Shown: piece by piece, positions 26,422 through 36,400 of the stretch
How positions within the stretch are numbered: the stretch's first letter is position 1
How the letters are laid out: each line of letters starts with the position of its first letter
Position numbers and translations under genes: made by a program
The notes under the pieces: generated by a model
The model's input: only the letters and a program-made list of their open reading frames with translations
The model's database searches: none
What the model was told of the DNA's origin: nothing
NCBI RefSeq assembly: GCF_900101845.1
Contig: NZ_FNAM01000015.1
Location: 1 to 64,000 of the forward strand
Direction: 5' to 3'
DNA: 64,000 bases
From: Sporomusa acidovorans
GTDB lineage: Bacteria; Bacillota; Negativicutes; Sporomusales; Sporomusaceae

Positions 26422-27284
26422 ATGGCAGAAGAAAATATAAGGAAAAAACTTACGGCAGAAGAAGTGTTAGAAAGGTTTGCGGAAATTGTTCAATATTTAC
26501 CTGGCATAGTTGCGGAGAAAATAGGTGTTGCTATAATAAAGGACGGAATTAACATTGCCGAAATGCGAGCCACACCTAATTCCAATCAACCATCTGACAT
26601 TGGTAAACCGGTTAGAGGTGGAGTGAGTCTTGAATGCCTGGAGACCGGTCAACGTGTAGTTAAAGTAGTACCAATAGAAAAATCCCATATCGGAATGCCT
26701 TATGTTGCTTGTGCGCTGCCGATTAAAGAAGGTAATCGGGTGATAGGCTGTGTAACTACAGCTCAGTTTATTGATAAACAACAAATGGTTTCGAGTGTAG
26801 CGACAGACGTGGCTTCTTCCGCGCAGGAATTGACCGCTGGTATGGAAGAATTGTCAGCTGGTTCACAAACTGTTGCAGATACAAGCCGGGAACTTGATTT
26901 GTTAAGCCGGGAATTGTCAAAAGCAAGTGTAAAAACCGATGAAATTGTACATTTCATTAAGAACATTGCCGACCAAACTAACTTGTTGGGACTTAATGCA
27001 GCTATTGAGGCCGCACGGGTTGGCGATATGGGACGGGGTTTTGGGGTAGTGGCCGAAGAAGTCCGAAAGCTTGTAACAGCAAGTGCGATTCAGTAAAAGA
27101 CATTAATTCCGCATTGGAGGGGATTCGGGCAGCAGTCAATAAGCTTACAGACAGAAGTAAAATTCTTGATACTATTGTTGACGGGCAAGCTACCTCTATT
27201 CAAGAAATGGCAAGTGCCAGTCAAATCTTGGCTTCTTTAGCCGGTGAGTTGAGCTGGGTTGCCGATTCGATGTATCAAGAGTAA
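26422..27284 (+). pseudogene. Soluble methyl-accepting chemotaxis protein with a one-base frameshift
   Basis: From ATG 26422 (AAGGAG upstream) the protein has a sensor region (about 1-125, [23 protein letters not shown]-like turn, [11 protein letters not shown]) and no membrane segment. A methyl-accepting signalling domain follows, with the tip [18 protein letters not shown] and EEVRKLV. At about 27088 one base is missing relative to the expected codons, giving a premature stop at 27096. The other frame restores NSALEGIRAAV...GELSWVADSMYQE to a stop at 27284. It is a frameshifted gene unless the sequence has an error. Confidence 0.75.
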
Positions 27285-27335
27285 GGAAAGGACTTTGGTT
27301 TAGAATTAAGTGCCGTAAAATGGAGGGAGTTAAGA

Positions 27336-28083
27336 ATGATGAACAAAGATCTGGATTTATCCATTATTAATAGGTTTCAGTTTGAGTACCAGCCGGTAGG
27401 TGTGAAGTTCTTACTGACCAAACCGGAGGGCCTAAAACAGCTTGACTGGTGCTTTCTGCGAAATGCTTACGGTTGCGCAGACAGCGGAACCTTTTTATAC
27501 GACAAAAGAAAATCATGAATGCAAGGCCGGACCTATTTTAACAGGGATGGTTGAACCTGACCCTGTTTTTGAGAGTGGTCAAGTCGGACCTAAGCTGGGG
27601 GTCTACGAAGATCCTCGTGCAAACAGACAAATTTATCAGAGTATGTCGAGACTGGAGCGAAACACAGTAAATTATATTGCCTATGCTTCCTTGGACAAAC
27701 TAACATTCGACCCTGATTTATTAATTATTACAGCTAAACCGAGTCAGGCAGAAATTTTATTGAGAGCAGCCAGTTATAGGACCGGAAAAGGTTGGAATGC
27801 AAAAGGCACAAGTGTGCTGGGCTGTGCCTGGCTATATATGTATCCGTATGTGCAGGGTGAAATTAATCTCATGGTTACCGGCCTCCACCATGGAATGAAA
27901 GCGCGTAAGCTATTGCCTGAGGGTTTGCTTTTGATTACACTCCCATATCAACTGCTGCCTGAAATTGCAGCAAATTTGGGAAAAATAGAATGGGATTTGC
28001 CACAATACAGCTGGGGAAAAGAGGCCCATAGACAAAGAATGCGGCAAATCGCCGAGGAAATAAGAAATGAGATGGAAAAATAA
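27336..28083 (+). pseudogene. DUF169-family protein, frameshifted copy B
   Basis: Nearly identical to copy A (16606-17358) along its length. After QLD near codon 38 a net loss of five bases (CTTGACAAACATGTTGC in copy A, CTTGACTGGTGC here) shifts the frame, splitting the gene into 27336-27518 and the frame continuing to 28083. Together with the preceding chemoreceptor it forms a duplicated two-gene block about 10.7 kb from copy A. Confidence 0.8.
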
Positions 28084-28989
28084 TTAGTACGATACATGGC
28101 ATGTAATTCACTTTCCGCACCCTTTTAGAAAGCCTGTTAATAATTGGCCGTCATTTTGTAAAAAATCGGGAATATCAGTTTGACGGACATCCTCTGCAGT
28201 CGCCAGAAGCAGTAACTTGAGTAAAGGTCAGTATACGGTACGAAAAATAGAGACACTACTCCCTTTTACCACTCTACTGGTCTCAAAAGCAGAGATCGTT
28301 TACGGTTTTAAGAGATCTTCTTCCGTGACTCCCAATAGCCGCATTAATAATTGTAGCCGCTGAAACTCTCTGTCGTTACAGGGAGCATAAAAATGGTTGC
28401 CTTGGGTTGTTAAGATCCGATGATTAGTTAGCAATATCAATATTTTTTCGCATGTCGAGGATGCTATCTTGCGGTTATCCGTATCCCGAATCCTCTTCCT
28501 GGGAATCTTTGAGTCGCAACCGTGCCGGGCGCTGCATGTGACGAAAAAGGAACGTCCCTTGATGTCCTTCCTTGATGTCCTTCTTGATGTCTTCTCCTGG
28601 GCAGGACGGATGGGCAGATATCCAGGAGTCAGTTGTGCATTTTTTACCTGAAATTTACAGTTTCCGGCTGTTTGTAATCCAGTAAATGGATAAGCGGGCT
28701 ATTGACTGTAAAATATTAGGCGATTCAGAGGGTATGATTCAATAAATAATGACAAAAAATCTTACGATTTTTTTCATGAACACGCCCTGTAAGGACCACC
28801 CACCAGCGAACAGGTTGATACACAATCACTGCAAACCAAAGAAGTGCCGATAATCGCGGCCGAGTAACCGAGGAGCCGGATGAGGGGAAACTCTCAACAA
28901 ACCGCGTGAATACGAAAGCGACTACGTAATATGCCGCAATTGCAGCTTCAGCAAATGCGGTTAAAACAATTACAGTGTACAACATATAA
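28084..28989. other. Decayed stretch after DUF169 copy B
   Basis: No intact gene. A minus-strand reading that stops at 28300-28302 and runs to about 28420 includes FYAPCNDREFQRLQLLMRL, which looks like a coding remnant of unknown family. REP-like GGAACGTCCC occurs near 28549 and a 13-bp tandem repeat at 28558-28595. A minus-strand frame at 28725-28985 encodes a hydrophobic start (VIVLTAFAEAAIAAYYVV) but its ATG follows a terminator hairpin with no ribosome-binding site. Confidence 0.45.
28558..28595 (+). repeat. Short tandem repeat, 13-bp unit CTTGATGTCCTTC
   Basis: Two exact copies followed by a third with one substitution (TTGATGTCTTC). It directly abuts a REP-like GGAACGTCCC unit. Confidence 0.7.
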
Positions 28990-29026
28990 ACAAAAAGAGT
29001 TCAGGCAGGTACTGAACTCTTTTTGT
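28990..29026 (-). terminator. Perfect hairpin, bidirectional terminator
   Basis: Fifteen-base perfect arms ACAAAAAGAGTTCAG/CTGAACTCTTTTTGT. The A/T ends make it usable on either strand. It lies downstream of the minus-strand HD-GYP gene. Confidence 0.75.
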
Positions 29027-29132
29027 TGTGCAGGGAAATTGATAAAATGCTTGGCTTTTGGAAAAGTAAATAAAGGAGTAGCAGCTCACACTGCAGAAAA
29101 ATTAATATTTACGTTGCAAATATTAAGGCAAC

Positions 29133-30212
29133 TTATGCAAATTTAACTACTTCGACAATAGAAATATCGGAATTGTTGAGATCAAGCAGCGTACCGTCAA
29201 GGCGTCTTACTGCCGGCTTTATAGACATGAAACTGCCAAAGTGAAGTACTTCTGCTTGGGTTTCGTCACTTAAGAGAACGGTAGAGCCTGTTAGTGCCGA
29301 AATCGCATTGCGGATAAAAAGTTTGCAGTAGTCGCGGTCAAAATGTATAAATATTTCGTTTGCCATGATCTCCAGGGCGGCAAAGGGAGTAATGCTATGC
29401 CGGTAGACCCGATTGGAAGTCATCGCATCATAAGTATCCGCGATGGCGATAATTTTGGCGAAAGGATGGATTTTATGGGAGGGAAGGCCTCCCGGATAAC
29501 CACTACCGTTTTCCCGTTCGTGATGCTGCAAAATGGCATATTGGATTGCAGAGGGAATATGGTTCAGACTTTTTACCATATAATACCCATAAATAGGATG
29601 AAGTTTTAAAATGGCTTTTTCTTCTACAGTGGGTTGACCGGGTTTATCTAAAATGGACCGGGGAATTTGAGATTTGCCGATATCATGCATAAGTCCGGCC
29701 AAAATCAGAGATTGGACAGTCTTTTCTTTAAAACCGCACCAACGGGCAATTAAACCGGTGATTATTCCCACATCTACCGCGTGCAGATAGGTATATTCCA
29801 GTGGTGGTTTGGCCTGATACAAAAAAGTGAGCGTAGTATTGTCATCAATAAAATTGTATAAATCATGAAATGCCAGTTGACGGAGTGTATCAAAAGGCAG
29901 TTGTTCCTGATCACGCATATATTCAAAAATGCTGCCTGCCGTGATAGAAATTTTGTGATATTTATCTTCAAGTTTATTGCTATACCCGCTGACAAGAGAG
30001 GGAAACATGACATCATGATAGGAAGGTGGCCTGGTCGTATGTGATGCAAGTACACAAACTGAGGTAATTTTCCATTTTCGCAAGAGGTTAATCAAATGAC
30101 TGGTTAATTCCGTATCTTTTTCCAAAATGACCTGCTTACGAGCCGACAAGACTGTTTCGGCCAGAATCATCCCTGGGACGAGCTTGCTTAAGTCTAGAAT
30201 GGTTTTTTTCAT
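29133..30212 (-). CDS. HD-GYP domain cyclic-di-GMP phosphodiesterase
   Basis: A 359-residue cytoplasmic protein from ATG 30212 (minus strand), preceded by GAGGTGG; the longer frame to 30299 lacks a ribosome-binding site. The HD-GYP signature is complete: LMHDIGKSQIP supplies the HD metal ligands, and ILQHHERENGSGYPGGL with ADTYDAMTSNRVYR completes the domain (about residues 140-290). It should hydrolyse cyclic-di-GMP. The N-terminal 100 residues resemble the accessory region common in Firmicute HD-GYP proteins. It is divergent from the XRE gene at 30344. A decayed copy of its 3' end lies at 9082-9222. Confidence 0.9.
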   Translation of the reverse strand: MKKTILDLSKLVPGMILAETVLSARKQVILEKDTELTSHLINLLRKWKITSVCVLASHTTRPPSYHDVMFPSLVSGYSNKLEDKYHKISITAGSIFEYMRDQEQLPFDTLRQLAFHDLYNFIDDNTTLTFLYQAKPPLEYTYLHAVDVGIITGLIARWCGFKEKTVQSLILAGLMHDIGKSQIPRSILDKPGQPTVEEKAILKLHPIYGYYMVKSLNHIPSAIQYAILQHHERENGSGYPGGLPSHKIHPFAKIIAIADTYDAMTSNRVYRHSITPFAALEIMANEIFIHFDRDYCKLFIRNAISALTGSTVLLSDETQAEVLHFGSFMSIKPAVRRLDGTLLDLNNSDISIVEVVKFA

Positions 30213-30343
30213 AAGGGTAACCACCTCGGGATAGAGAGAATCTTGATGGTTTTTTAAAGATAACAAAAATATGGTTAAAGAAAATATAAAAGAGTACAAC
30301 TTTATTATATTTGATATTAAACCATATAGTCAAGAGGTGATTT

Positions 30344-30751
30344 ATTATTAAAGCAGAATCGCAGCAACTATTAATTCAAGTAGGTGAAAGACTTAAACAA
30401 GCTCGAAATGCCGTTAACCTTTCTACTTTAGATGTAGAAAGAAGTACAGGGCTTTCCAAGGGAAATGTAAGCAGTTGGGAAAATGCCAAATTTTTCCCAA
30501 GTGCATATGCATTGGTTGTATTATCTGAACTTTATGGCGTTTCTGTTGATTGGATATTAAAGGGGAAAGAATTCGATAAAAGAGAAAATATAAAAGAAGT
30601 AAAAAGTATGCTAGATGATGATCTGCAATTTATCGAGAAAACATTAAAACAAATAATGAGAAGTAATGATCCTGACCTTAAAAGTTGGGCAAAAGTGCAG
30701 TTTAAATTTGCTTTTGGTGATTATTTAAGAAAGCTGGAACAGAAAGAATAA
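30344..30751 (+). CDS. XRE-family transcriptional regulator with a probable ATT start codon
   Basis: The frame encodes a complete XRE helix-turn-helix (VGERLKQARNAVNLSTLDVE, STGLSKGNVSSWENAKFFP, LYGVSVDWILKG) and an acidic helical tail, about 135 residues. No ATG, GTG or TTG precedes the domain in frame: the stop at 30338-30340 is followed by TTT ATT ATT AAA. A strong AAGAGGTGAT lies just upstream, so ATT 30344 or 30347 is the likely start. The first TTG (30512) would lose the DNA-binding domain. It is divergent from the HD-GYP gene. Confidence 0.65.
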   Translation: MIKAESQQLLIQVGERLKQARNAVNLSTLDVERSTGLSKGNVSSWENAKFFPSAYALVVLSELYGVSVDWILKGKEFDKRENIKEVKSMLDDDLQFIEKTLKQIMRSNDPDLKSWAKVQFKFAFGDYLRKLEQKE

Positions 30752-30887
30752 ATTACACATTTATAAGACAAAAAGCCATTTTTCCGGTATAATGTAATTT
30801 GACAGGTTGTTGTCAGGTTGAGATTAGGCGGTCATACTCCTGTTAGCAGGGTATGTCCGTTATTTTTTTTGAGGGAGGAGATACATA

Positions 30888-31523
30888 GTGCAGATTTCGC
30901 ACGACGTGGATGATAACCAGACAGCGGATACAAAGCGGTGGACAGGCTTTTCGCCTAAGTGGCTTGCTGTACCGGCGTGTCTGCTTATGATATTTTCAGC
31001 GGGATTTTTGGTAAACGCTCACCAGGTACGCAATACCGGCGGGGTAACGGTGATTGCACAACAAAGCCAGCCCAGTGTGGCCGGGCAGGCTCAGGATACT
31101 GAAAAAATACAGACGGATATGGCTAAGCTGGCCACTACTCCATCTATCTGGCCGACAAGCGGAGAGGTTACTTCCGGTTTCGGTTGGCGGAGTTCGCCCT
31201 GGGGTGACGGCAGTGAAATGCATCCGGGAATTGACATTGCCAATAGTATCGGCTCGCCTATTTTTGCTACTGCTGACGGTGTGGTTGTCCAGAGTGGCTG
31301 GGCTGGCGGTTATGGGAATATCGTGCACATTGATCACGGCAATGGCATTGAAACCATTTATGGGCATAATTCGCGGGTCAGCGTCAGTGTTGGCCAAAGT
31401 GTGAAAAAGGGGCAGATTATTGCTTATTCGGGCAATACAGGGAGAAGCACAGGCCCGCATGCTCATTATGAAGTAAGAGTTAACGGGACTGCTGTTGATC
31501 CGATTCGCTTTTTGGTTCTGTAG
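30888..31523 (+). CDS. Membrane-anchored M23 family metallopeptidase
   Basis: A 211-residue protein from GTG 30888 with GGGAGGAG upstream. One membrane anchor lies at about residues 26-43 (WLAVPACLLMIFSAGFLV). The extracytoplasmic part carries an M23/LytM domain with zinc ligands H112 and D116 (MHPGIDIA) and the HxH pair H191/H193 (GPHAHYEVRVNG). It is catalytically complete and expected to cleave peptidoglycan cross-bridges, perhaps in division or sporulation. A T-rich hairpin in its leader (about 30829-30870) could attenuate transcription. Confidence 0.9.
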   Translation: MQISHDVDDNQTADTKRWTGFSPKWLAVPACLLMIFSAGFLVNAHQVRNTGGVTVIAQQSQPSVAGQAQDTEKIQTDMAKLATTPSIWPTSGEVTSGFGWRSSPWGDGSEMHPGIDIANSIGSPIFATADGVVVQSGWAGGYGNIVHIDHGNGIETIYGHNSRVSVSVGQSVKKGQIIAYSGNTGRSTGPHAHYEVRVNGTAVDPIRFLVL

Positions 31524-31590
31524 TAAATGCAAAAGTATGTCCTGATTTATGCTGTTCATTGCTCATGATAATGTATTGGAAGTGTTATGA

Positions 31591-31625
31591 AAAAATCCCT
31601 GTCTGATCTAATGATAGGGATTTTT
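31591..31625 (+). terminator. Terminator after the M23 peptidase gene
   Basis: AAAAATCCCT pairs with AGGGATTTTT around a short loop, and a T-rich run follows. Confidence 0.75.
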
Positions 31626-31692
31626 CATTTTATCTTTTTCAGCCACTCGAATTGTGTACAAGTTGATGTAGTTTTTTGAAAACGATTTTGTA

Positions 31693-31721
31693 TTGCTTTT
31701 TGGAAACTAAAACACTATAAT
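31693..31721 (+). promoter_or_regulatory. Promoter with overlapping palindrome for the TetR-RND operon
   Basis: TTGCTT and TATAAT are separated by 17 bases. AAACTA...TAGTTT half-sites surround the -10 element, fitting an operator for the TetR protein encoded just downstream. Confidence 0.6.
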
Positions 31722-31777
31722 AGTTTATGAGTGATGGAAGATGGAATGATTAATTAACGATAAAGTAGGAGAATACA

Positions 31778-32356
31778 ATGAATGATATAAAAGAGCTTAT
31801 CCTTGATAAAGCAAAAGAACGCATGGATCGCTTTGGTTTTAAAAAAACAACAATGGATGAAATCAGTAAAGACTGTAAGATTTCCAAAAAAACAATCTAT
31901 GAACACTTTACCGATAAGGAAGATATGTTTAGATGCCTGCTGTTGCGTGAATGTCAGCAAACGATGAAATTGTTATTTTCCCGCCTGGAGAATGTGGCTG
32001 ACCCGTTCGAGAAGCTGATTTTGTTAATTAAAACGGCGGTAACGTACTTTAATCAGGACCATTTCATTACCAGGCTATTGAAAGATGAGGATGCCTTGTT
32101 CCTGACTATTTCCAACAAAAAATACCATGAATATATTGATGAAGAAGTTATCTCCATCATCGCCGGGGTGATCCGGGAAGGCAAACAGCAGGGCAAGTTC
32201 CGGGATGTTGATGAAAAAATTGTAGCGTATGCCGGGTTCAAGCTGTTTCAGGCCTTTAGTTATGCGCGTACAGGACAACTATACCAAGAACAGGACGAAC
32301 AGCATTATACGGCGGTTCTTGTTGATTTTATTCTGCATGGGCTTGTGAAGAAATAG
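31778..32356 (+). CDS. TetR-family regulator of the RND efflux operon
   Basis: A 192-residue protein. The N-terminal helix-turn-helix (about 8-55) has the family pattern FGFKKTTMDEISKDCKISKKTIYEHFTDKEDMF, here given only as the match region; the ligand-binding helical domain follows. The RBS AGGAG precedes ATG 31778. It is 70 bases before the membrane-fusion gene and very likely represses the operon through the palindrome at its promoter. Confidence 0.88.
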   Translation: MNDIKELILDKAKERMDRFGFKKTTMDEISKDCKISKKTIYEHFTDKEDMFRCLLLRECQQTMKLLFSRLENVADPFEKLILLIKTAVTYFNQDHFITRLLKDEDALFLTISNKKYHEYIDEEVISIIAGVIREGKQQGKFRDVDEKIVAYAGFKLFQAFSYARTGQLYQEQDEQHYTAVLVDFILHGLVKK

Positions 32357-32426
32357 CGACAGCGATAAGCCCAATGTTTATAAAAGCTTGTTTTAGGCGA
32401 CATGATTTTGAGGGGGAGGGTTTTGT

Positions 32427-33494
32427 TTGCAAAAGTCGGTAGGAATTTCTTTGATAGTTTGTATGCTGGTTTTATCTGTCGGTTTTGCCGGCTGTTCAAA
32501 GACGGAACCGGTCAAGGAAGCGGCACCGCTTGTTCGCTCGCAGGCGGTACAAGCGGATGCTTTGGGGCAAAATGCGAGCTATTCGGGTGAAGTGCGGGGC
32601 CGGTACGAAACGCAGCTTGCTTTTCAGGTTAGCGGCAAGATTATAAAGCGCAACGTTGACCTCGGCAGTGTCGTAAATCCCGGGGATGTGCTGATGGAAA
32701 TTGACGCCAAAGACATCGCGCAGACGGTAAACATCAGTTCAGCGCAGGTAGCTTCGGCACAGTCGCAATTGAATTTAGCCGAGACAAATTTGGCGCGATA
32801 CCGCAAACTGTATGAACAGGGGGCTGTCAGCCGGGCACAACTGGATCAATATGAAAATGCCTACGAAGTCGCGCTGGCTGCTGTCCGTCAGGCATCGGCC
32901 CAGTATACGCAAGGCACAAATCAGCTAGGTTATAGCTCGCTGGTGGCAGATAGTGCCGGGGTTGTTTCCGGTGTTAATGCCGAGGCCGGGCAGGTTGTCA
33001 GTGCCGGGGCGCCGGTTCTTACGTTAGTGAAAGACGGCGAGCGGGAAATTGAAATCAGTGTTCCGGAAAACCGCATTGACGAAGTGCGCAGTGCGCAGCA
33101 AATGCGGGTCAGCTTTTGGGCACTGCCGGATGTGACGGTGGAAGGAAAAGTCAGAGAGATTTCACCGGTGGCCGACAAAGTGACCAGGACCTACAAGGTC
33201 AGAATTACGCTTACCAATCCGCCGGCGGGCATCAGTCTGGGTATGACGGCCAGTGTAGCGGTGGCAAACTCAGCAGGTCAGCAGGGAGTATATATTCCGC
33301 TTTCAGCGGTTTATCAAACCGGGGATTCGCCCAATGTCTGGGTGATCCAAGAGGATACCGTAAGTCTTAGACCCATCAAAGTCGGGGCGTTTGGCGACGG
33401 AAAAGTACAGGTTGTAGAGGGGCTTCAGGACGGTGATGTCATTGTTACCGCCGGTGTCCAGAAGCTGAGGGAAGGACAGAAGGTGCGTATATGA
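32427..33494 (+). CDS. RND efflux membrane-fusion lipoprotein
   Basis: A 355-residue periplasmic adaptor from TTG 32427 (GGGGGAGGG upstream). It has a lipoprotein signal with lipobox FAGC and lipidated C23. A barrel-sandwich/lipoyl half follows (ETQLAFQVSGKIIKRNVDLG), then an alpha-hairpin (SSAQVASAQSQLNLAETNLA) and beta-barrel and membrane-proximal domains. It links the inner-membrane pump to an outer-membrane channel. The stop overlaps the start of the pump gene (ATGA). No TolC-type gene lies in the operon. Confidence 0.9.
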   Translation: MQKSVGISLIVCMLVLSVGFAGCSKTEPVKEAAPLVRSQAVQADALGQNASYSGEVRGRYETQLAFQVSGKIIKRNVDLGSVVNPGDVLMEIDAKDIAQTVNISSAQVASAQSQLNLAETNLARYRKLYEQGAVSRAQLDQYENAYEVALAAVRQASAQYTQGTNQLGYSSLVADSAGVVSGVNAEAGQVVSAGAPVLTLVKDGEREIEISVPENRIDEVRSAQQMRVSFWALPDVTVEGKVREISPVADKVTRTYKVRITLTNPPAGISLGMTASVAVANSAGQQGVYIPLSAVYQTGDSPNVWVIQEDTVSLRPIKVGAFGDGKVQVVEGLQDGDVIVTAGVQKLREGQKVRI

Positions 33495-36400
33495 GCCAAT
33501 TTAATTTGACAGAATGGGCCCTTAATCATAAGCAACTTGTGTATTTTTTCGTCTTCCTGACTTTCCTGACAGGCATTTTATCGTATCAGCAGCTTGGGCG
33601 GATGGAGGACCCTGACTACGCAATCCGTCAAATGATCGTGTCTGTCGCCTGGCCGGGGGCCAGTGCCCGCCAGGTGGAAGAGCAGGTAACCGATAAAATT
33701 GAGAAGAAACTGCAGGATACGCCGGGGCTTGATTATCTGAAAAGCTATTCGCGACCGGGGCAGGCTGTCATTTATGTGAATCTAAAGGACTCAGTCAATG
33801 AAAAGGATATCCGTCCCACCTGGCTGGAAGTGCGTAATATGGTAAACGATATGAAAAGCACGTTACCCCAGGGGGTGGTCGGGCCTGCCTATAATGACCG
33901 GTTTGATGATGTGTTCGGCAATGTATATGCCCTTACGGCTGACGGGTACAGTTATGAGGAAATGCGGGCAAAAGCCGAGCAGATCCGCAGGATCCTGCTC
34001 GGGGTTAGTAATGTAAAAAAAGTAGAACTTATTGGTGTTCAGCCGGAGACAATTTATATTGAAATGGCAAGCAGTAAACTGGCCGAACTCGGTATTGATC
34101 CCAATTTGATTATTTCGTCGGTAAAAGCGCAAAGCGCGATGACGCCTTCCGGTATGGTGGAAACATCCTCCGATAACGTATATTTACGGGTTTCCGGGAT
34201 CTTTGAAAATGTCGACGGCCTTCGCAATATGCCGATTCGGGTGAATGAGCGTACTTTTCGACTGGGGGATATTGCCAGGATTGAACGCAGCTATGAGGAT
34301 CCCGGAGAACCAAAAATGTATTTCAACGGCCAGCCGGCGATCGGGCTTGCCCTGTCGATGGATAAGGGCGGAAACATTCTTACGCTGGGAAGCGATTTGG
34401 AGAAAACCATTGCCTTGATTAAAAAAGATCTGCCGCTCGGTTTGGAAATCAGTCAGGTGGCCAACCAACCGCAAGTGGTCAAAAATTCCATTGCCGAATT
34501 TGTTGAATCACTCTGGGAAGCTATCGTCATTGTCTTGGTTGTTAGTTTTCTCAGTCTTGGTTTCCGGTCAGGCATTGTTGTGGCTCTCTGCATTCCGCTG
34601 GTAATTGCCGGTATCTTTGTGTGCATGAAGATCGGCGGCATCGATCTGCACAAAGTGTCTTTGGGAGCGCTGATCATTGCGCTGGGTTTGCTGGTCGATG
34701 ACGCCATTATTGCTGTGGAAATGATGACTGTAAAACTAGAGCAGGGCTGGGGGCGGTTTGAAGCAGCCTGCTACGCCTATACGGCAACAGCTTTTCCCAT
34801 GCTTACCGGCACGCTGATTACTTGTGCCGGTTTTATCCCCATCGGATTTTCAAAAGGAGCGGCGGCGGAATTTACCAGCAGTCTATTCCCAGTTATTACC
34901 ATTGCACTGTTGATTTCCTGGCTGGTTTCCGTGACGGTAACCCCGCTGCTTGGCTATAAACTGGTCAAACCCAAACAGCAGGCAACAGCGGGACACGACA
35001 TTTATGATACGAAATTCTACCGGCTGTTCCGGAAAACGCTTATCTGGTGCCTGAATCGCAGGAAGCTGGTGCTGGTTCTAACCATTGTCAGCTTTATCGG
35101 CTCGATCTTCTTATTGAAGTTTGTAAAGCAGGAGTTTTTCCCGCCGTCAACCCGTCCGGAACTCATTGTCGAAATGACTTTGCCGGAAGGTTCGTCCCTG
35201 GCGGCTACCGAGCAGGAAGCGCAAAAATTTGCCAATGCTCTTACTGACGACCCGGATATCGAGAGTTACAGCTATTATGTCGGCAAGGGATCACCGCGGT
35301 TTATTCTCACGATTGAGCCCAAACTGCCGGCGGTGAATTATGCCCAGTTTGTTATTGTGGCGAAAAATCTGGAAGCACGCGAAACTTTAAATAAAAAAGT
35401 TGACAAGCTGTTTGCCGACGATTTTGCCAACGTGCGCGGGCATGTCAACCTAATTCAGACAGGGCCCCCGTCGCCTTACCCGGTAATGCTGCGGGTTTCC
35501 GGCTATGATCATGAGAAAGTGCGCGAACTTGCCCAACAGGTCAGCGAACAGATGATCAGTGACCCTAATCTCGCCAATGTCAATTTTGACTGGCATGAAA
35601 AAAGCAAGGTCATGCATTTGACTGTTGATCAGGATAAGGCGAGAATGCTGGGAATCAGCAGCCAGGGACTGGCTCAGGACTTGCAGACCCAGCTTTCCGG
35701 GGCTACGGTTGCCGAGTACTATGAGGAGGATAAAACGGTTGGCATTGTATTTCGGATAGACGCCGAAAACCGGAAAAACTTAGGCAGCATCAAGGACCTG
35801 CCGGTGCATATCGGTAATGGCAAATTTGTGCCGCTGGAGCAAATTGCCAAAATCAGCTATGATGCCGAAGAAGGCTTGATCTGGCGGTACAATCTCAAGC
35901 CGACAATTACCGTCCAGGCAGACGTTATTCCCGGCGTGACCGGCAATGACGCCACGCAAAAAATTTATGAAGCATTACAGCCAATGCGTGACAGCCTCCC
36001 CCCCGGCTATAGCATTGATATCGGCGGAGCGTCGGAAAAAAGCAAGACTTCGATGGATTTTCTGGTTAAAACAATTCCGGCCATGGTTGTGGTTATTGTA
36101 ATTTTGCTGATGCTTCAACTGCAAAATGTGTCCCTGATGGTCCTGACAATTCTTACAGCCCCGCTTGGCATCATTGGGGTTACCCTGTCAATGCTCTTAA
36201 CCCAGCGCTCGATGGGCTTTGTCGCCGAACTTGGAATTTTGGCGCTTAGCGGCATGATTATCCGCAACTCAGTTATTCTCATTGATCAGATTGAACAGCA
36301 TAAAAAAGCAGGCGAGACGCCGTGGAATGCAATCATCGATTCGGCTGTGCTGCGATTCCGCCCCATTATGCTTACGGCGGCTGCGGCAATATTGGGGATG

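Noticed and set aside
28469..28651. 60-residue plus-strand frame
   Set aside because: Spans a REP-like unit and a 13-bp tandem repeat; no coding signal.
28725..28985. 86-residue minus-strand hydrophobic frame
   Set aside because: Its ATG follows a perfect terminator hairpin with no ribosome-binding site; at most a decayed membrane-protein remnant.
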